A stretch of DNA of 64,000 nucleotides from Azorhizobium doebereinerae UFLA1-100 (GCF_000473085.1 NZ_AXBA01000033.1:1-64000), one strand, 5' to 3'; numbered from the stretch's first letter, positions 43,092 to 53,092 are shown. Program-made: numbers and translations. The notes: generated from the letters alone by a model not told the origin.

Positions 43092-44419
43092 GCGGCCACC
43101 AGACGCGCGCCGTCATGCCCGGCGATGCGCAGATCGATGACGGCGCCCGGCTGCGCCGGCCGGCGCAGGCGCACCGGCGTGAAATGGGGGGTGCGGCCGA
43201 TGCCGCCGCGCTCGACCAGCACCGGGCGCCACACGCCCACCTGCGAGGACAGATGCCGGCGCAGCGCCGCCGCGCCCGCCTCCCGCAGCTTCTGGGCGCG
43301 CGCCGATACCAGCGCGCCGGCCACCGACGGCATGCGCGCGGCGGGCGTGCCGGGGCGCGGGGAGAAGGGGAAGACGTGCAGGAAGGACAGGCCGCAGGCG
43401 TCCACGATGGAGAGCGAATTGCGGAACATGGCCTCGGTCTCGGTGGGAAAGCCGGCGATCAGGTCCGCGCCCAGCACCAGATCGGGCCGCAGGCGCCGCA
43501 TCTCGTCCACCAGCGCGATCGCCTGCGCCCGCGTGTGGCGGCGCTTCATGCGCTTCAGCACCATGTCATCGCCCGATTGCAGCGAGAGATGCAGGTGCGG
43601 CATCAGCCGCTCCTCCTCCGCCAGCGCCCGCAGCAGGTCCGCGTCCACCTCGACGCTGTCGATGGAGGACAGGCGCAGCCGCTTCAGCTCGGGCACCTGC
43701 TTCAGGATGGCGCGCACCAGGCGCCCCAGCGTCGGCGTGCCGGGCAGGTCGGCGCCGTAGGAGGTCAGGTCCACGCCGGTGAGCACCACCTCGGTCTGGC
43801 CGGCCTCAACCAGGGCGCGGATGTGGTCCACCACGGCGCCCATGGGAACCGAACGCGAGGCGCCGCGTCCATAGGGGATGATGCAGAAGGTGCAGCGATG
43901 ATCGCAGCCGTTCTGGACCTGCACGAAGGCGCGGGTGCGCCCGTCCAGCCCGTCCACCAGATGCAGCGCCGTCTCGCGCACGGCGAAGATGTCGTCCACC
44001 ACCACCTTGGCCTCGGCGGCGAGGCCGAAATCGAACGGGCGGGACTCAAGCGCTGCGCGGGCCTCCAGCGCTGCGCGGGCTTGCACCCAGGTCTCCGGCG
44101 CGCCCTTGGCGCCGTTGCCCACCACCCGGTCCACTTCCGGCATGGCGGCGAAGGTGCCCGGCTCGGTCTGCGCGGCGCAGCCGGTGACCACCACGTTGAG
44201 GCCGGGGTCGGCGCGCTTCAGCCGGCGGATGCTCTGGCGCGCCTGCCGCACCGCCTCGGCGGTGACGGCGCAGGAATTGACGATCACCGTGCGGACGAGC
44301 CCGGCCTGCGCCGCCGCGCGGCGGATCTGCTCGGTTTCCAGCGTGTTGAGCCGGCAGCCGAAGGTCAGGACCTCCACCCCCGCCGCGTCCCCTCGCCCCC
44401 TCGCCCCCGCATCGGCCAT
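43088..44419 (-). CDS. mtaB: tRNA threonylcarbamoyladenosine methylthiotransferase
   Basis: 443 residues. Radical-SAM enzyme that adds a methylthio group to t6A37 of tRNA. N-terminal MTTase domain with ligand Cys in TFGCRLN (about 21), NSCAVT (about 49) and TGCAAQTE (about 80); radical-SAM motif CDHRCTFCIIPYGRG; C-terminal TRAM-like end. The CRLN form and the CDHRCTFC motif mark the MtaB (e-MtaB-like) branch rather than MiaB. It starts three bases after dapF and overlaps ftsY. The piece ARAALEARAALESRP contains a short internal duplication. Confidence 0.92.
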   Translation of the reverse strand: MADAGARGRGDAAGVEVLTFGCRLNTLETEQIRRAAAQAGLVRTVIVNSCAVTAEAVRQARQSIRRLKRADPGLNVVVTGCAAQTEPGTFAAMPEVDRVVGNGAKGAPETWVQARAALEARAALESRPFDFGLAAEAKVVVDDIFAVRETALHLVDGLDGRTRAFVQVQNGCDHRCTFCIIPYGRGASRSVPMGAVVDHIRALVEAGQTEVVLTGVDLTSYGADLPGTPTLGRLVRAILKQVPELKRLRLSSIDSVEVDADLLRALAEEERLMPHLHLSLQSGDDMVLKRMKRRHTRAQAIALVDEMRRLRPDLVLGADLIAGFPTETEAMFRNSLSIVDACGLSFLHVFPFSPRPGTPAARMPSVAGALVSARAQKLREAGAAALRRHLSSQVGVWRPVLVERGGIGRTPHFTPVRLRRPAQPGAVIDLRIAGHDGARLVAA

Positions 44420-44422
44420 GGC

Positions 44423-45289
44423 TCAGGCGGCCCCGGCCAGCATCTCGGCGGTGAGGGTGCCGGAGAATTCGTGCGCCACCGGCCCGGTCATGAGCACGTG
44501 GTCGTCGCTCTCGCGCCAGGCGATGGTGAGGTCGCCGCCCGGCAGCGTCACGCGCACGGTGCGCCCCGTGCGGCCGGTGCGGGCGGCGGCCACCGCGGTG
44601 GCGCAGGCGGCGGTCCCGCAGGCGCGGGTGCGGCCGGCGCCGCGCTCCCATACATGCAGCAGGATATGGTCCATGCCCCCGGCCTCAGAGGGCAGAATCT
44701 GGGCGAAGGAGATGTTGGCCCGCTCGGGAAACAGCGGATGGTGCTCCAGCGTGGCGCCGAGCTGCTCCACGTCCACCGCGCCGGCGTCGGGCACGAAGAA
44801 GATGGCGTGGGGATTGCCCATGCTCACCATGCTGGCGGGGCCGAGCGCGGCGAAGCCCTCGATCGGCACGGAGCGGGTGTCGGCGACCGGCCGGGCCAGC
44901 GGGATGTCCCCCCAGCCCAGGCGCGGCGCGCCCATGTCCACGGTCACGGTGCCGTCCGGCTCGACCACGCAGTCCAGCAGGCCGGCGGCGCTCTCGAACA
45001 GCATGTGGCTGCGGCCGGTGCGCTCGGCCTCAAGCGCGGCGATGCAGCGCGTGCCGTTGCCGCAGGCGCCCGATTCGGTGCCGTCGGAATTGAGGATGCG
45101 CACGAAGCCGGCGCTGCCGTCGCGGCGCGGCGGATAGAGCACCATCGCCTGGTCGAACGGCAGCACGCCGGGGCGCGCCAGGGCGCGCGCGGCGGCGGCC
45201 GGCACCTCCTCGGGGTCGGCACGCAGGTCGAGAACGAGGATCTCGTTGCCGAGACCGTTCATCTTCACGAAGGGGCGATGGGCGAGCAT
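44423..45289 (-). CDS. dapF: Diaminopimelate epimerase
   Basis: 288 residues. Converts LL- to meso-diaminopimelate for lysine and peptidoglycan. Both catalytic Cys are present: SGACGNGTRC (about 76) and RACGTAACAT (about 219), with FVKMNGLGNEILVLD at the start and MGNPHAIFFV in the middle. I start at ATG 45289 (MLAHRPFVKM); ATG 45304 would add five residues. First gene of dapF-mtaB-ftsY. Confidence 0.95.
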   Translation of the reverse strand: MLAHRPFVKMNGLGNEILVLDLRADPEEVPAAAARALARPGVLPFDQAMVLYPPRRDGSAGFVRILNSDGTESGACGNGTRCIAALEAERTGRSHMLFESAAGLLDCVVEPDGTVTVDMGAPRLGWGDIPLARPVADTRSVPIEGFAALGPASMVSMGNPHAIFFVPDAGAVDVEQLGATLEHHPLFPERANISFAQILPSEAGGMDHILLHVWERGAGRTRACGTAACATAVAAARTGRTGRTVRVTLPGGDLTIAWRESDDHVLMTGPVAHEFSGTLTAEMLAGAA

Positions 45290-45494
45290 GGTCAGATCTG
45301 GCAAAGCGGGAGCAGTCGGCCCTTATATGGCGGGAGGGGCCGGCCGCGCCACCCCCGGCGATGCACGATTGCCGTTCGGGAAGCGTCAGGGTGCCCGCAA
45401 ACGCTGACGCAAACTCCCACGCAAACTCCCTCTTGGGCGGCGCGCGGGACGTGGTAGAGCAGACGAAACGGCCGGTCGGCGGACAAGGAGAGGC

Positions 45495-46316
45495 ATGATG
45501 GGCGCAGGCAAGGCGATGCGGTCTCACACGCGGAACGCGGGGCTGGTGCGCATGGCCGGCACGGCCGCGTGCCTGCTCGCTTTGCTGGCGCCCGCGGGCG
45601 CCCAGACCCCGCCCCCTCCGGGCGGCGCACAGACCCCGTCAGGCGCACAGGCTCAGCCGGCGCCCGACCTGCCGCCCCCGCCGCCGGCGGCGACCACGCC
45701 CGCGCCGGCGGAAATCCCCCCTCCGCCCAAGCCGCAAACCAACGGCACCGGCGGCGCGGCGCCCATGCCCGGCATGCCCGGCGCCGCCACGGCCCCGGTC
45801 GCGCCGCTGCCGCCGACCGCCACCCCGGCGCCGGACGGCCACGGCCAGACGGTGTTCGGCGGCGAGGGCGCCGTGCTGTCGCCGGTGCCGGTGCTGACGC
45901 GGGCCGGGACCTCCAGCTGGGACGAGGGCTATGATTCCATCGTCGCCGCGCTGAAGGTGATCGCCGCCGAGATGACCCGGCTCGGCCTCACCCAGGCCGG
46001 CGAGGTGATGGTGGTCTATACCCAGAGCGACGACGCCGGCTTCGAGTTCGAGGCCCAGATCCCGTTCTCCGGCGCCACCACCGCCCGGCCGCAGAACAAC
46101 GTCAAGCTCGGCGCCTCGTTCAACGGCAAGGCCCTGCGCTTCCAGCACAAGGGCTCGTTCGCCGACATGGACGACACCTATGAGCAGATCGCCAACTTCC
46201 TCGACGCCCGCAACATCACCGCGCTCGACAATCTCTATATCGAGCAGTACCGCACCGATCCGCGCACCACGCCGCCGGACCAGCTGCTGGTGGACATTCT
46301 CGTGCCGGTGCGGTGA
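45495..46316 (+). CDS. Exported proline-rich protein with GyrI-like effector-binding domain
   Basis: 273 residues. A signal peptide (hydrophobic core at about 20-35, cleavage near PAGAQ) leads into about 80 residues rich in Pro, Ala and Thr (low complexity), then a GyrI-like/AraC effector-binding fold (about 135-273): MTRLGLTQAGEVMVVYTQSD, FEFEAQIPFSG, LRFQHKGSFADMDDTYEQIANFLDARN, YIEQYRTDPRTTPPDQLLVDILVPV. In the cytoplasm such domains bind small hydrophobic molecules; an exported version is less usual. AAGGAGAGG precedes the ATG. It is divergent from dapF. Confidence 0.78.
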   Translation: MMGAGKAMRSHTRNAGLVRMAGTAACLLALLAPAGAQTPPPPGGAQTPSGAQAQPAPDLPPPPPAATTPAPAEIPPPPKPQTNGTGGAAPMPGMPGAATAPVAPLPPTATPAPDGHGQTVFGGEGAVLSPVPVLTRAGTSSWDEGYDSIVAALKVIAAEMTRLGLTQAGEVMVVYTQSDDAGFEFEAQIPFSGATTARPQNNVKLGASFNGKALRFQHKGSFADMDDTYEQIANFLDARNITALDNLYIEQYRTDPRTTPPDQLLVDILVPVR

Positions 46317-46543
46317 CGACGCGCTTCCCAGCGGCACGCGAATCTCATTCACTGAGGCGCGCGGGCTTCCGCCCGGCGGACGGCATCACCTTGTTGCCAT
46401 CCCTGCCGGGGCCGGCCGTTCCGCGTGCGTGAGGGAGATGGGCGCCGCGTCGCGGCATCGCTGGGCGGTGCTGCCGGGGCGGGCCCGGCTCCGGTGCGCC
46501 GGCCCGCGCGGGCCGGCACGGGTGTTGCGGTGCGGGGGTTCCG

Positions 46544-47074
46544 ATGCCTCGGCTGTTCACGGCCATTGAGATTCCCGAGGACGTGGGGTCCACCCTCTCC
46601 CTGCTGCGCGGCGGCATTTCTGGCGCCCGCTGGATCGACCCCGAATTCTACCATGTGACGCTGCGCTTCGTCGGCGACGTGGACGACGCGCTGGCCCGCG
46701 ACATCGCCTTGATGCTCGGCCAGGTGCGGCGGCGGGCGTTCGACATGGTGCTGGACGGGCTCGACCAGTTCGGCGGCCACAAGCCGCGCGCGGTGTTCGC
46801 CACGGTGAAGGCCAATCCGGCGCTGCTGGAGCTCCAGGCCGAGCAGGAGCGCATCATGCAGCGCCTCGGCCTTGCCCCCGAGCGCAGCTTCCGCCCGCAT
46901 GTGACGCTGGCCCGGCTGCGCGACGCCTCCACCCGGCAGGTGGCAGACTACCTGGCCATGCGCGGCCTCTACCGCTCCATGCCGTTCCACGTGCCGCGCT
47001 TCGTGCTCTATTCCTCGCGCGATTCCGTCGGCGGCGGGCCCTATGTGGTGGAAGCGGAGTACCCCCTGGGCTGA
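46544..47074 (+). CDS. thpR: RNA 2',3'-cyclic phosphodiesterase (2H family)
   Basis: 176 residues. Starts MPRLFTAIEIPEDV and carries the two catalytic H-x-T-x motifs: HVTLRF (about 38-43) and HVTLAR (about 119-124). ThpR opens 2',3'-cyclic phosphates and can join tRNA halves in vitro. The upstream 226 bases hold a GC-rich hairpin (GCCGGCCCGCGCGGGCCGGC-like) but no gene. Confidence 0.92.
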   Translation: MPRLFTAIEIPEDVGSTLSLLRGGISGARWIDPEFYHVTLRFVGDVDDALARDIALMLGQVRRRAFDMVLDGLDQFGGHKPRAVFATVKANPALLELQAEQERIMQRLGLAPERSFRPHVTLARLRDASTRQVADYLAMRGLYRSMPFHVPRFVLYSSRDSVGGGPYVVEAEYPLG

Positions 47075-47267
47075 GGGCGCGGGCGCCATCGCCGCCCCGT
47101 GATGCCGCTTTCCCTTGCGGAGCGGCTTTTCCGGCCGGCCTTTAGCCGCTAGAGCACAAGGCACCGGGCGATCGCACCGCGCGGCCGCCCCCGCCGTTCC
47201 CCCCGACCCGCACATCAGAGCCCGGCTTCGCGCGCCCCATCGCGCCGCCGTGTTCGAGAGAGGCCCC

Positions 47268-48500
47268 GTGACCGCCCTCGCCGAGATCGACCGCCTGTCG
47301 CGCCACCCGGCCTTCGTCGGCTTCTGGATCTCGCGCGTCCTCACCTCGCTGGGGTTCCAGGTGGCCTCGGTGGCGGTGGGCTGGATGGTCTATGAGAAGA
47401 CCGGCGACGCCTATGACCTCGGCCTCGTCGGGCTGTTCCAGTTCCTGCCCATGGTGCTGCTCACCTTCGTCGTCGGCACGGTGGCCGACCGGGTGGACCG
47501 GCGGCGCATCGTCATCGTCTGCCAGAGCGTGGAGGGGCTGGCGCTCGCCGCTTTGGCCATCGGCGCGGCCACCGACAGCCTGAGCGTGGCCGGCATCTTC
47601 GCCGCCGTCGCCGTGCTCGGCGGCGCACGGGCGTTCGAGCACCCGACCCTCACGGCGCTGCTGCCGGGCCTGGTGCCCGAGCACCTGCTGCACAAGGCGA
47701 TCGCCCTCTCCTCCTCCGCCATGCAGACGGCGACCATCCTCGGCCCCTCGCTGGGCGGGCTGCTCTATGTGATGGGCGCGCGGGTGCCGCTGGCGCTGTC
47801 CGCCGTCTTCTTCCTCGCCGCCGCCTGCGCCATGGCCTTGGTGCGGCTGGAGCGCCCCGCCCCCCGGCGCGAGCCGGTGACGCTGGCCTCGGTGTTCTCC
47901 GGCGTCGGCTTCGTGTGGACGCGGCCGCTGATCCTCGGCGCCATCTCGCTGGACCTGTTCGCGGTGCTGCTGGGCGGCGCCACCGCGCTGCTGCCGATCT
48001 TCGCCGCCGACGTGCTGCACACCGGCCCGTGGGGGCTCGGCCTGCTGCGCTCGGCCCCGGCGGTGGGCGCCATCCTGATGGCGGTGGCGCTGGCGCGCCT
48101 GCCGCTGCAAAGCCGGGTGGGGCTGAAGATGTTCGCCGCCGTCATCACCTTCGGCATCGCCACGGTGATCTTCTCCGCCTCCACCGATCTGTTCGTCTCG
48201 CTCGCCGCTCTGGTGGTGATGGGGGCGGCGGACAATGTCAGCGTGGTGATCCGCCAGTCGCTGGTGCAGTTGAACACGCCCGACGAGATGCGCGGGCGGG
48301 TGGCGGCGGTGAACTCGCTGTTCATCGGCACCTCCAACCAGCTCGGCGAGTTCGAGAGCGGCATGACGGCGGGCCTGATGGGCGCGGTCACCGCCGGCAT
48401 CGTCGGCGGCATCGGCACGGTCCTGGTGGCGCTCGCCTGGATGCGGCTGTTCCCGGCCCTGCGGCAGGCCAACACGCTGTCCGGGCAAAAACGGGGTTAG
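47268..48500 (+). CDS. MFS exporter (EntS-like)
   Basis: 410 residues, twelve predicted membrane segments. SRVLTSLGFQVASVAVGWMVYEKTGDAYDLGLVGLFQFLPMVLLTFVVGTVADRVDRRRIVI is typical of the EntS/MFS_3 exporter group, with the loop-2 motif VADRVDRRR; the second half repeats the pattern less clearly. The substrate is unknown. I take GTG 47268 with GAGAGAGG upstream as start, since the family sequence begins there. Confidence 0.85.
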   Translation: MTALAEIDRLSRHPAFVGFWISRVLTSLGFQVASVAVGWMVYEKTGDAYDLGLVGLFQFLPMVLLTFVVGTVADRVDRRRIVIVCQSVEGLALAALAIGAATDSLSVAGIFAAVAVLGGARAFEHPTLTALLPGLVPEHLLHKAIALSSSAMQTATILGPSLGGLLYVMGARVPLALSAVFFLAAACAMALVRLERPAPRREPVTLASVFSGVGFVWTRPLILGAISLDLFAVLLGGATALLPIFAADVLHTGPWGLGLLRSAPAVGAILMAVALARLPLQSRVGLKMFAAVITFGIATVIFSASTDLFVSLAALVVMGAADNVSVVIRQSLVQLNTPDEMRGRVAAVNSLFIGTSNQLGEFESGMTAGLMGAVTAGIVGGIGTVLVALAWMRLFPALRQANTLSGQKRG

Positions 48501-48562
48501 TATTCGCGCTGCCTGAACGTCAAGGTAGCAAGCGCCAAGCAAGATTGCGGTATTTTGATAAC

Positions 48563-48579
48563 GCCTCTCTTAAAGAGGC
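48563..48579 (+). promoter_or_regulatory. Hairpin covering the ribosome site of the chemoreceptor gene
   Basis: GCCTCT-CTTAA-AGAGGC folds into a 6-bp stem whose right arm contains the likely ribosome site AAGAGG, eight bases before ATG 48587. It could hold translation down until opened. Confidence 0.45.
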
Positions 48580-48586
48580 CGTGTCC

Positions 48587-50680
48587 ATGCGCATCTCGAT
48601 CAAGACAACACTGGTTTCGTTGTTCTGCGTCATCAGCCTGATTGTCGCGGCGCTGTGCGCTGTGGCGCTGAACGGCGCCTACCAGCTTTACGTGACTGCC
48701 CAGGAGGTCACGGCACTCGGCAAGATCGACCGCTACCTGTTCGAGGGCCTCGCGCATTTCCGCTTCGAGCGGGGCGAGAGCGCCACGGCGCTGTCCATGA
48801 CCAACGACCTGAACCAGCGCAGCGTGGCCAATGTGGGCACCCGCCGCGCCAAGGTCACCCCGGCGGTCGAGAGCGCCATCGCCGCGCTGCGCACCAACAC
48901 CAACCCGAAGCTGGTCGCCGCCACGCGCGAACTGGAATCGCAGTTCAACACGGTGAAGGACATCCGCCGCCAGGTGGACACCCAGCTTCAGGTCGCGCTC
49001 GACAAGCGCGACAAGGCGGTGCCCCAGGCGATGCTGGCCGAAGGCGGCAAGGTGCTCGCCTCGCTGGAGAAGCTCTCCACCCTGGTGGAGGCCGACATCC
49101 GCGCCCTCGACCCCTCGCTGTCGCAGCTGATCCAGGCCCGCGCCATGGGCTGGGCGGCGCGCAACTATGCCGGCGCCAGCGCGCTGCTGTTCAACGCCGC
49201 CGTGGCCGACAACCGGCCGCTCACGCCGGACGAGGCGAAGGCCCTCGCCGTCAATGACGGCAAGGCCGAATTCGCCTGGAACACCGTGCGCGAGATCGGC
49301 ACGGCGGCGAACGCGCCCCAGGCCCTCCAGCAGGCCGTGCGCAAGGCGGAAGACGCCTATTTCGGCGGGCCGTTCAAGCTGCTGCGCGAGGGCATCGCCG
49401 CCAAGGTCACCTCGGGACAGCCCAGCGGCCGCACCATGGCCGAATGGCGCGAGCCGGTGGAGATCGCGCTCAACGAGCTGGCCGCCGTCGTCGGCGTGGC
49501 GCTCGAAAGCCTCGACACGGTGGCGGAACAGTCCGAGGCCGCCGCCCGCCAGCGAGCCATCGTCTATGGCATCGTGCTGGTGGTCTCGCTCGGCCTTGCC
49601 GGCTTCGGCCTCCTGGTGGTGGTCCGCCGGGTGACGCAGCCCATGTCCCGGCTGACCGCCGTGATGCAGGACGTGGCCGGCGGCGATCTCACCGTGGAGG
49701 TGCCCGGCACCGATCGCCAGGACGAGATCGGCTCCATGGCCAAGACGCTGCTGGTGTTCAAGGACAACCTCGCCCGCACCGCGCAGATGGAGCAGGAGGC
49801 GGAAGAGGCCCGCCGTGCCGGCGAGGCGCAGCGCCGCGAGGCCATGCGCGACCTCGCCGACCAGTTCGAGGCGGCGGTCGGCAGCATCATCGGCGGCGTC
49901 TCCACCGCCTCCGGCGCCCTGCACCAGACCGCGCAGCAGATGTCCGCCGCCGCCGAGAAGACCTCGGCCCAGTCCACCGCCGTGGCCGCCGCCGCCGAGC
50001 AGGCCTCCACCAACGTGGTGATGGTCGCCTCCTCGGCCGAGGAGCTGGGCGCCTCGGTGGAGGAAATCTCCCGCCAGGTGTCGCAATCCTCGCAGATGTC
50101 GGCCACCGCCGTGGCGGAAGCCTCCAAGACCGGCGAGGTGATGCGCGAACTGGCCCAGGCCGCCTCCCGCATCGGCGACGTGGTGAACCTGATCAATACC
50201 ATCGCCTCGCAGACCAACCTGCTGGCGCTCAACGCCACCATCGAGGCGGCGCGCGCCGGGGACGCCGGCAAGGGCTTCGCCGTGGTCGCCTCCGAAGTGA
50301 AGGAGTTGGCCACGCAGACCGGCAAGGCCACCGAGGAGATCGCCTCGCAGATCAGCGCCATCCAGTCCACCACCCAGGACGCGGTGCGGGTGATCGAAGG
50401 CGTCAGCCAGCAGATCCGCCAGATGAGCGATGTCGCCACCGGCATCTCCGCCGCCGTGGAGGAGCAGGGCATCGCCACCCGCGAGATCGTGCGCAACGTG
50501 GACCAGGCGGCCACCGGCACCAATTCGGTGACCAGCCACATCACCGACGTGGCGCGCACGGCGCAGGAGACCGGCGCCGCCGCCGGCCAGGTGCTCGGCG
50601 CCTCCTCCGCCCTCACCGATCAGGCCAAGCGCCTGGAGGTGGAGATGCAGCGCTTCCTCGACACGGTGCGCGCCGCCTGA
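48587..50680 (+). CDS. Methyl-accepting chemotaxis protein, membrane type
   Basis: 697 residues. First membrane segment (about 8-28), a long helical periplasmic region (about 30-320) with FERGESATALSMTNDLNQRS that resembles nitrate/nitrite-sensing-type helical bundles, second segment (about 325-345), a HAMP domain (VVRRVTQPMSRLTAVMQDVAGGDLTVEVP...RQDEIGSMAKTLLVF) and a signalling domain with the tip [40 protein letters not shown]. No CheB/CheR-binding pentapeptide is at the C-terminus. The ligand is unknown. It ends a short plus-strand run. Confidence 0.93.
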   Translation: MRISIKTTLVSLFCVISLIVAALCAVALNGAYQLYVTAQEVTALGKIDRYLFEGLAHFRFERGESATALSMTNDLNQRSVANVGTRRAKVTPAVESAIAALRTNTNPKLVAATRELESQFNTVKDIRRQVDTQLQVALDKRDKAVPQAMLAEGGKVLASLEKLSTLVEADIRALDPSLSQLIQARAMGWAARNYAGASALLFNAAVADNRPLTPDEAKALAVNDGKAEFAWNTVREIGTAANAPQALQQAVRKAEDAYFGGPFKLLREGIAAKVTSGQPSGRTMAEWREPVEIALNELAAVVGVALESLDTVAEQSEAAARQRAIVYGIVLVVSLGLAGFGLLVVVRRVTQPMSRLTAVMQDVAGGDLTVEVPGTDRQDEIGSMAKTLLVFKDNLARTAQMEQEAEEARRAGEAQRREAMRDLADQFEAAVGSIIGGVSTASGALHQTAQQMSAAAEKTSAQSTAVAAAAEQASTNVVMVASSAEELGASVEEISRQVSQSSQMSATAVAEASKTGEVMRELAQAASRIGDVVNLINTIASQTNLLALNATIEAARAGDAGKGFAVVASEVKELATQTGKATEEIASQISAIQSTTQDAVRVIEGVSQQIRQMSDVATGISAAVEEQGIATREIVRNVDQAATGTNSVTSHITDVARTAQETGAAAGQVLGASSALTDQAKRLEVEMQRFLDTVRAA

Positions 50681-50794
50681 GCGGCGCGCCCTCCCCCACC
50701 TCCCCAACTGGCCGGGCCGCCCTGCGTGCCCGGCCGCTTTGTTTCCGGAGGCAGACACGCCGGCAGCGGCGCGTCGGGCGGGAGCCAGCGGCCC

Positions 50795-52972
50795 TCAGTG
50801 GTGGAGCGGCAGCGCCGAAGGGGAGCCCTGGACGTCGAACAGCGCCGGTGGCAGCGGCTTGCTGAACAGGTAGCCCTGGCCCTCCTCGCAGCCCATCTGC
50901 CGCAGCGCCCGGTACTGGGCCTCCGTCTCGATCCCCTCGGCGATGGCCCCCAGCCCGAACGAACGAGCCAGGTCGAGGATAGCGCGGACCACCGATGCGT
51001 CCTTGGGCGAATCGCTCGTGCCGGTGACGAAGGAGCGGTCGATCTTGATGCGGCTCAGCGGATAGCGCTTCAGCAGGCTCAGCGACGCATAGCCGGTGCC
51101 GAAATCGTCGAAGGCGATGCCGACGCCCAGCGCCCGCAGGCGCAGCAGCGGCTCCAGCACCGCATCGTCGTGGTCGAGGACGATGTTCTCGGTGATCTCC
51201 AGTTCCAGGGCCTCGGGCGGCAGCCCGTGGCGCTCCAGCGTCTCCGCCACGACGGCGGCGAGGTCGCCGGCGCGGAACTGCGCCTCGCAGAGATTGACGC
51301 CCATGCGGAAGCCGGGGCCGCAGGACCGGCGCCAGATGGCCGCCTGCCGGCAGGCCTCGTCGAGCACCCAGCGCCCCACCGTGGCGGCGAGGGGTCCGCC
51401 CTCCAGCGCCGGCAGGAAGGCGGCCGGCGGCAGCAGCCCGCGCTCGGGATGCTGCCAGCGGATGAGCGCCTCGGCGCCCGCCAGCGTCCCGTCGCCCAGC
51501 CGGATCTGCGGCTGGTAGTGGAGGCGCAGTTCGAGCCGCTCCACCGCGCGGTGCAGTTCCGCGCCGTAGAGCCGCCGCGCGGCCGCTTCCGTGCGCAGGC
51601 CCGGCACAAAGACGACCACGCATCCGCAGCCCCGCTGCTTGGCCTGGAACAAGGCGAGGTCGGCGTCGGCCACCAGGTTCTGGACCGCGGGCGGCTGGGC
51701 CCGGCCCACGGCGATGCCGCAGCTGGCGCCGACGCGCACCTCCTGGCCGTCGATGTCCATGGGCCGGGCGATCGCGGCGAGCATCCGGTCGGCGGCGCGG
51801 CGGACGGCCTCCGGCTCGGACGGATCGCGCTGGAGGATGGCGAACTCGTCGCCGCCGATCCGCGCCACGGAGGCGCCGGGACCGGCGGCGGCGGCTAGGC
51901 GGCGGCCCACCTCGCGCAGGATGCCGTCGCCGACCACATGGCCCAGCGTGTCGTTGATGTCCTTGAAGCCGTCGAGGTCGATCATCAGCACGGCGGCGGC
52001 GCGGCCCGCCGCCAGGGCCTCCTCCACCGCATGGTGGAACCGGCCGCGATTGGCGAGGCCGGTGAGGATGTCGAAGCTGGCGAGCCGGTCAAGCTCGCGC
52101 TCCTGGCGCCGGCGCTCGGTGAGGTCCTGGAAGATCACGCCGAACAGCACGCGCCCCTTATCCCGCCAACGGGACGCGGCCAGCTCGGCCGGAAACTGCG
52201 TGGCATTCTTGCGGCGGCAGACGAGTTGCTCCGCGCCGGACACCGGAGCCTCCGCCGCGACCATGCGCGCGACCGTGGCGCGATAGCGTTCGCTGTGGCC
52301 TTCGGGAAACAGCAGGTCCAGCGGCCGGCCGACCGCCTCGGCCGCCGAATAGCCGAACAGCAGGCAGGCGGCGTCGTTCCACGCCGTGATCCGCTGCCGG
52401 TCATCGAAACAGACGATGGGGGTGGGCGAATGGGCGGCGATGGCCTCGAACTGCGGCTGGCCGCTCTGGCGCGCCACCTCAAGGCGGCGCAGCTCCAGTT
52501 TCTCGGAGACGATCTGGGCCAGTTCCTCCAGGCTGCGCCTCTGTTCCTCGGAGAAGCCGGCGTGGGGCACGGTGTCGATGACGCACAGCGCGCCGAGGGC
52601 AAGGCCGGCGGGCGAGCGCAGCGTCGCGCCGGCATAGAAGCGCAGGTGGGCGTCCCCGGTCACCAGGGGGTTGTCGTGGAAGCGCTCGTCCATGGTGGCG
52701 TCGGGCACCACCATGGTCTCGCCCTGCGTGATGGCATGGGCGCAGAACGAGACGTCCCGGCGCATGTCCACCTCGCCGATGCCCTCGCTGGCGGCGAAGA
52801 AGACGCGGTCGTCGCCGATCATGTTCACGGCGGCGGCGGGCATGTTGCACATGCGCGCGGCGATTTTCACGATCGGGTCGAGGCTGTCCAGGGGCTGGCT
52901 GCCGTCGAGGCCGTAGTCGGCGAGGGCGCGCAGCCGTTCGGGCTCGTTGGCGATGGGTGGGGGGCATTTCAT
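50795..52972 (-). CDS. GAF-PAS-GGDEF-EAL cyclic-di-GMP turnover protein
   Basis: 725 residues, no membrane segment. GAF domain (about 20-165), PAS domain (about 175-295, HSPTPIVCFDDRQRITAWNDAACLLFGYS), GGDEF domain (about 300-460) with intact RIGGDEFAIL, and EAL domain (about 475-710) with AEALIRW, LEITENIV, FDDFGTGYASL, KIDRSFV, EGIETEAQ and GQGYLFSKPL. Both catalytic sets look complete, so it could make or degrade c-di-GMP depending on the signal. An inhibitory RxxD site before GGDEF is not evident. It is convergent with the chemoreceptor gene. Confidence 0.92.
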   Translation of the reverse strand: MKCPPPIANEPERLRALADYGLDGSQPLDSLDPIVKIAARMCNMPAAAVNMIGDDRVFFAASEGIGEVDMRRDVSFCAHAITQGETMVVPDATMDERFHDNPLVTGDAHLRFYAGATLRSPAGLALGALCVIDTVPHAGFSEEQRRSLEELAQIVSEKLELRRLEVARQSGQPQFEAIAAHSPTPIVCFDDRQRITAWNDAACLLFGYSAAEAVGRPLDLLFPEGHSERYRATVARMVAAEAPVSGAEQLVCRRKNATQFPAELAASRWRDKGRVLFGVIFQDLTERRRQERELDRLASFDILTGLANRGRFHHAVEEALAAGRAAAVLMIDLDGFKDINDTLGHVVGDGILREVGRRLAAAAGPGASVARIGGDEFAILQRDPSEPEAVRRAADRMLAAIARPMDIDGQEVRVGASCGIAVGRAQPPAVQNLVADADLALFQAKQRGCGCVVVFVPGLRTEAAARRLYGAELHRAVERLELRLHYQPQIRLGDGTLAGAEALIRWQHPERGLLPPAAFLPALEGGPLAATVGRWVLDEACRQAAIWRRSCGPGFRMGVNLCEAQFRAGDLAAVVAETLERHGLPPEALELEITENIVLDHDDAVLEPLLRLRALGVGIAFDDFGTGYASLSLLKRYPLSRIKIDRSFVTGTSDSPKDASVVRAILDLARSFGLGAIAEGIETEAQYRALRQMGCEEGQGYLFSKPLPPALFDVQGSPSALPLHH

Positions 52973-53092
52973 CGGCCGCCTTCTCCTTGCGTCTCCCTCA
53001 GTCGTTCTCGACCCGCCTGCTACTTTGACTATTCTGTTCCCGCCCGCACAACTAAATCACGTATCCCGGACGACAGAAAGACCCGCGCCGGG

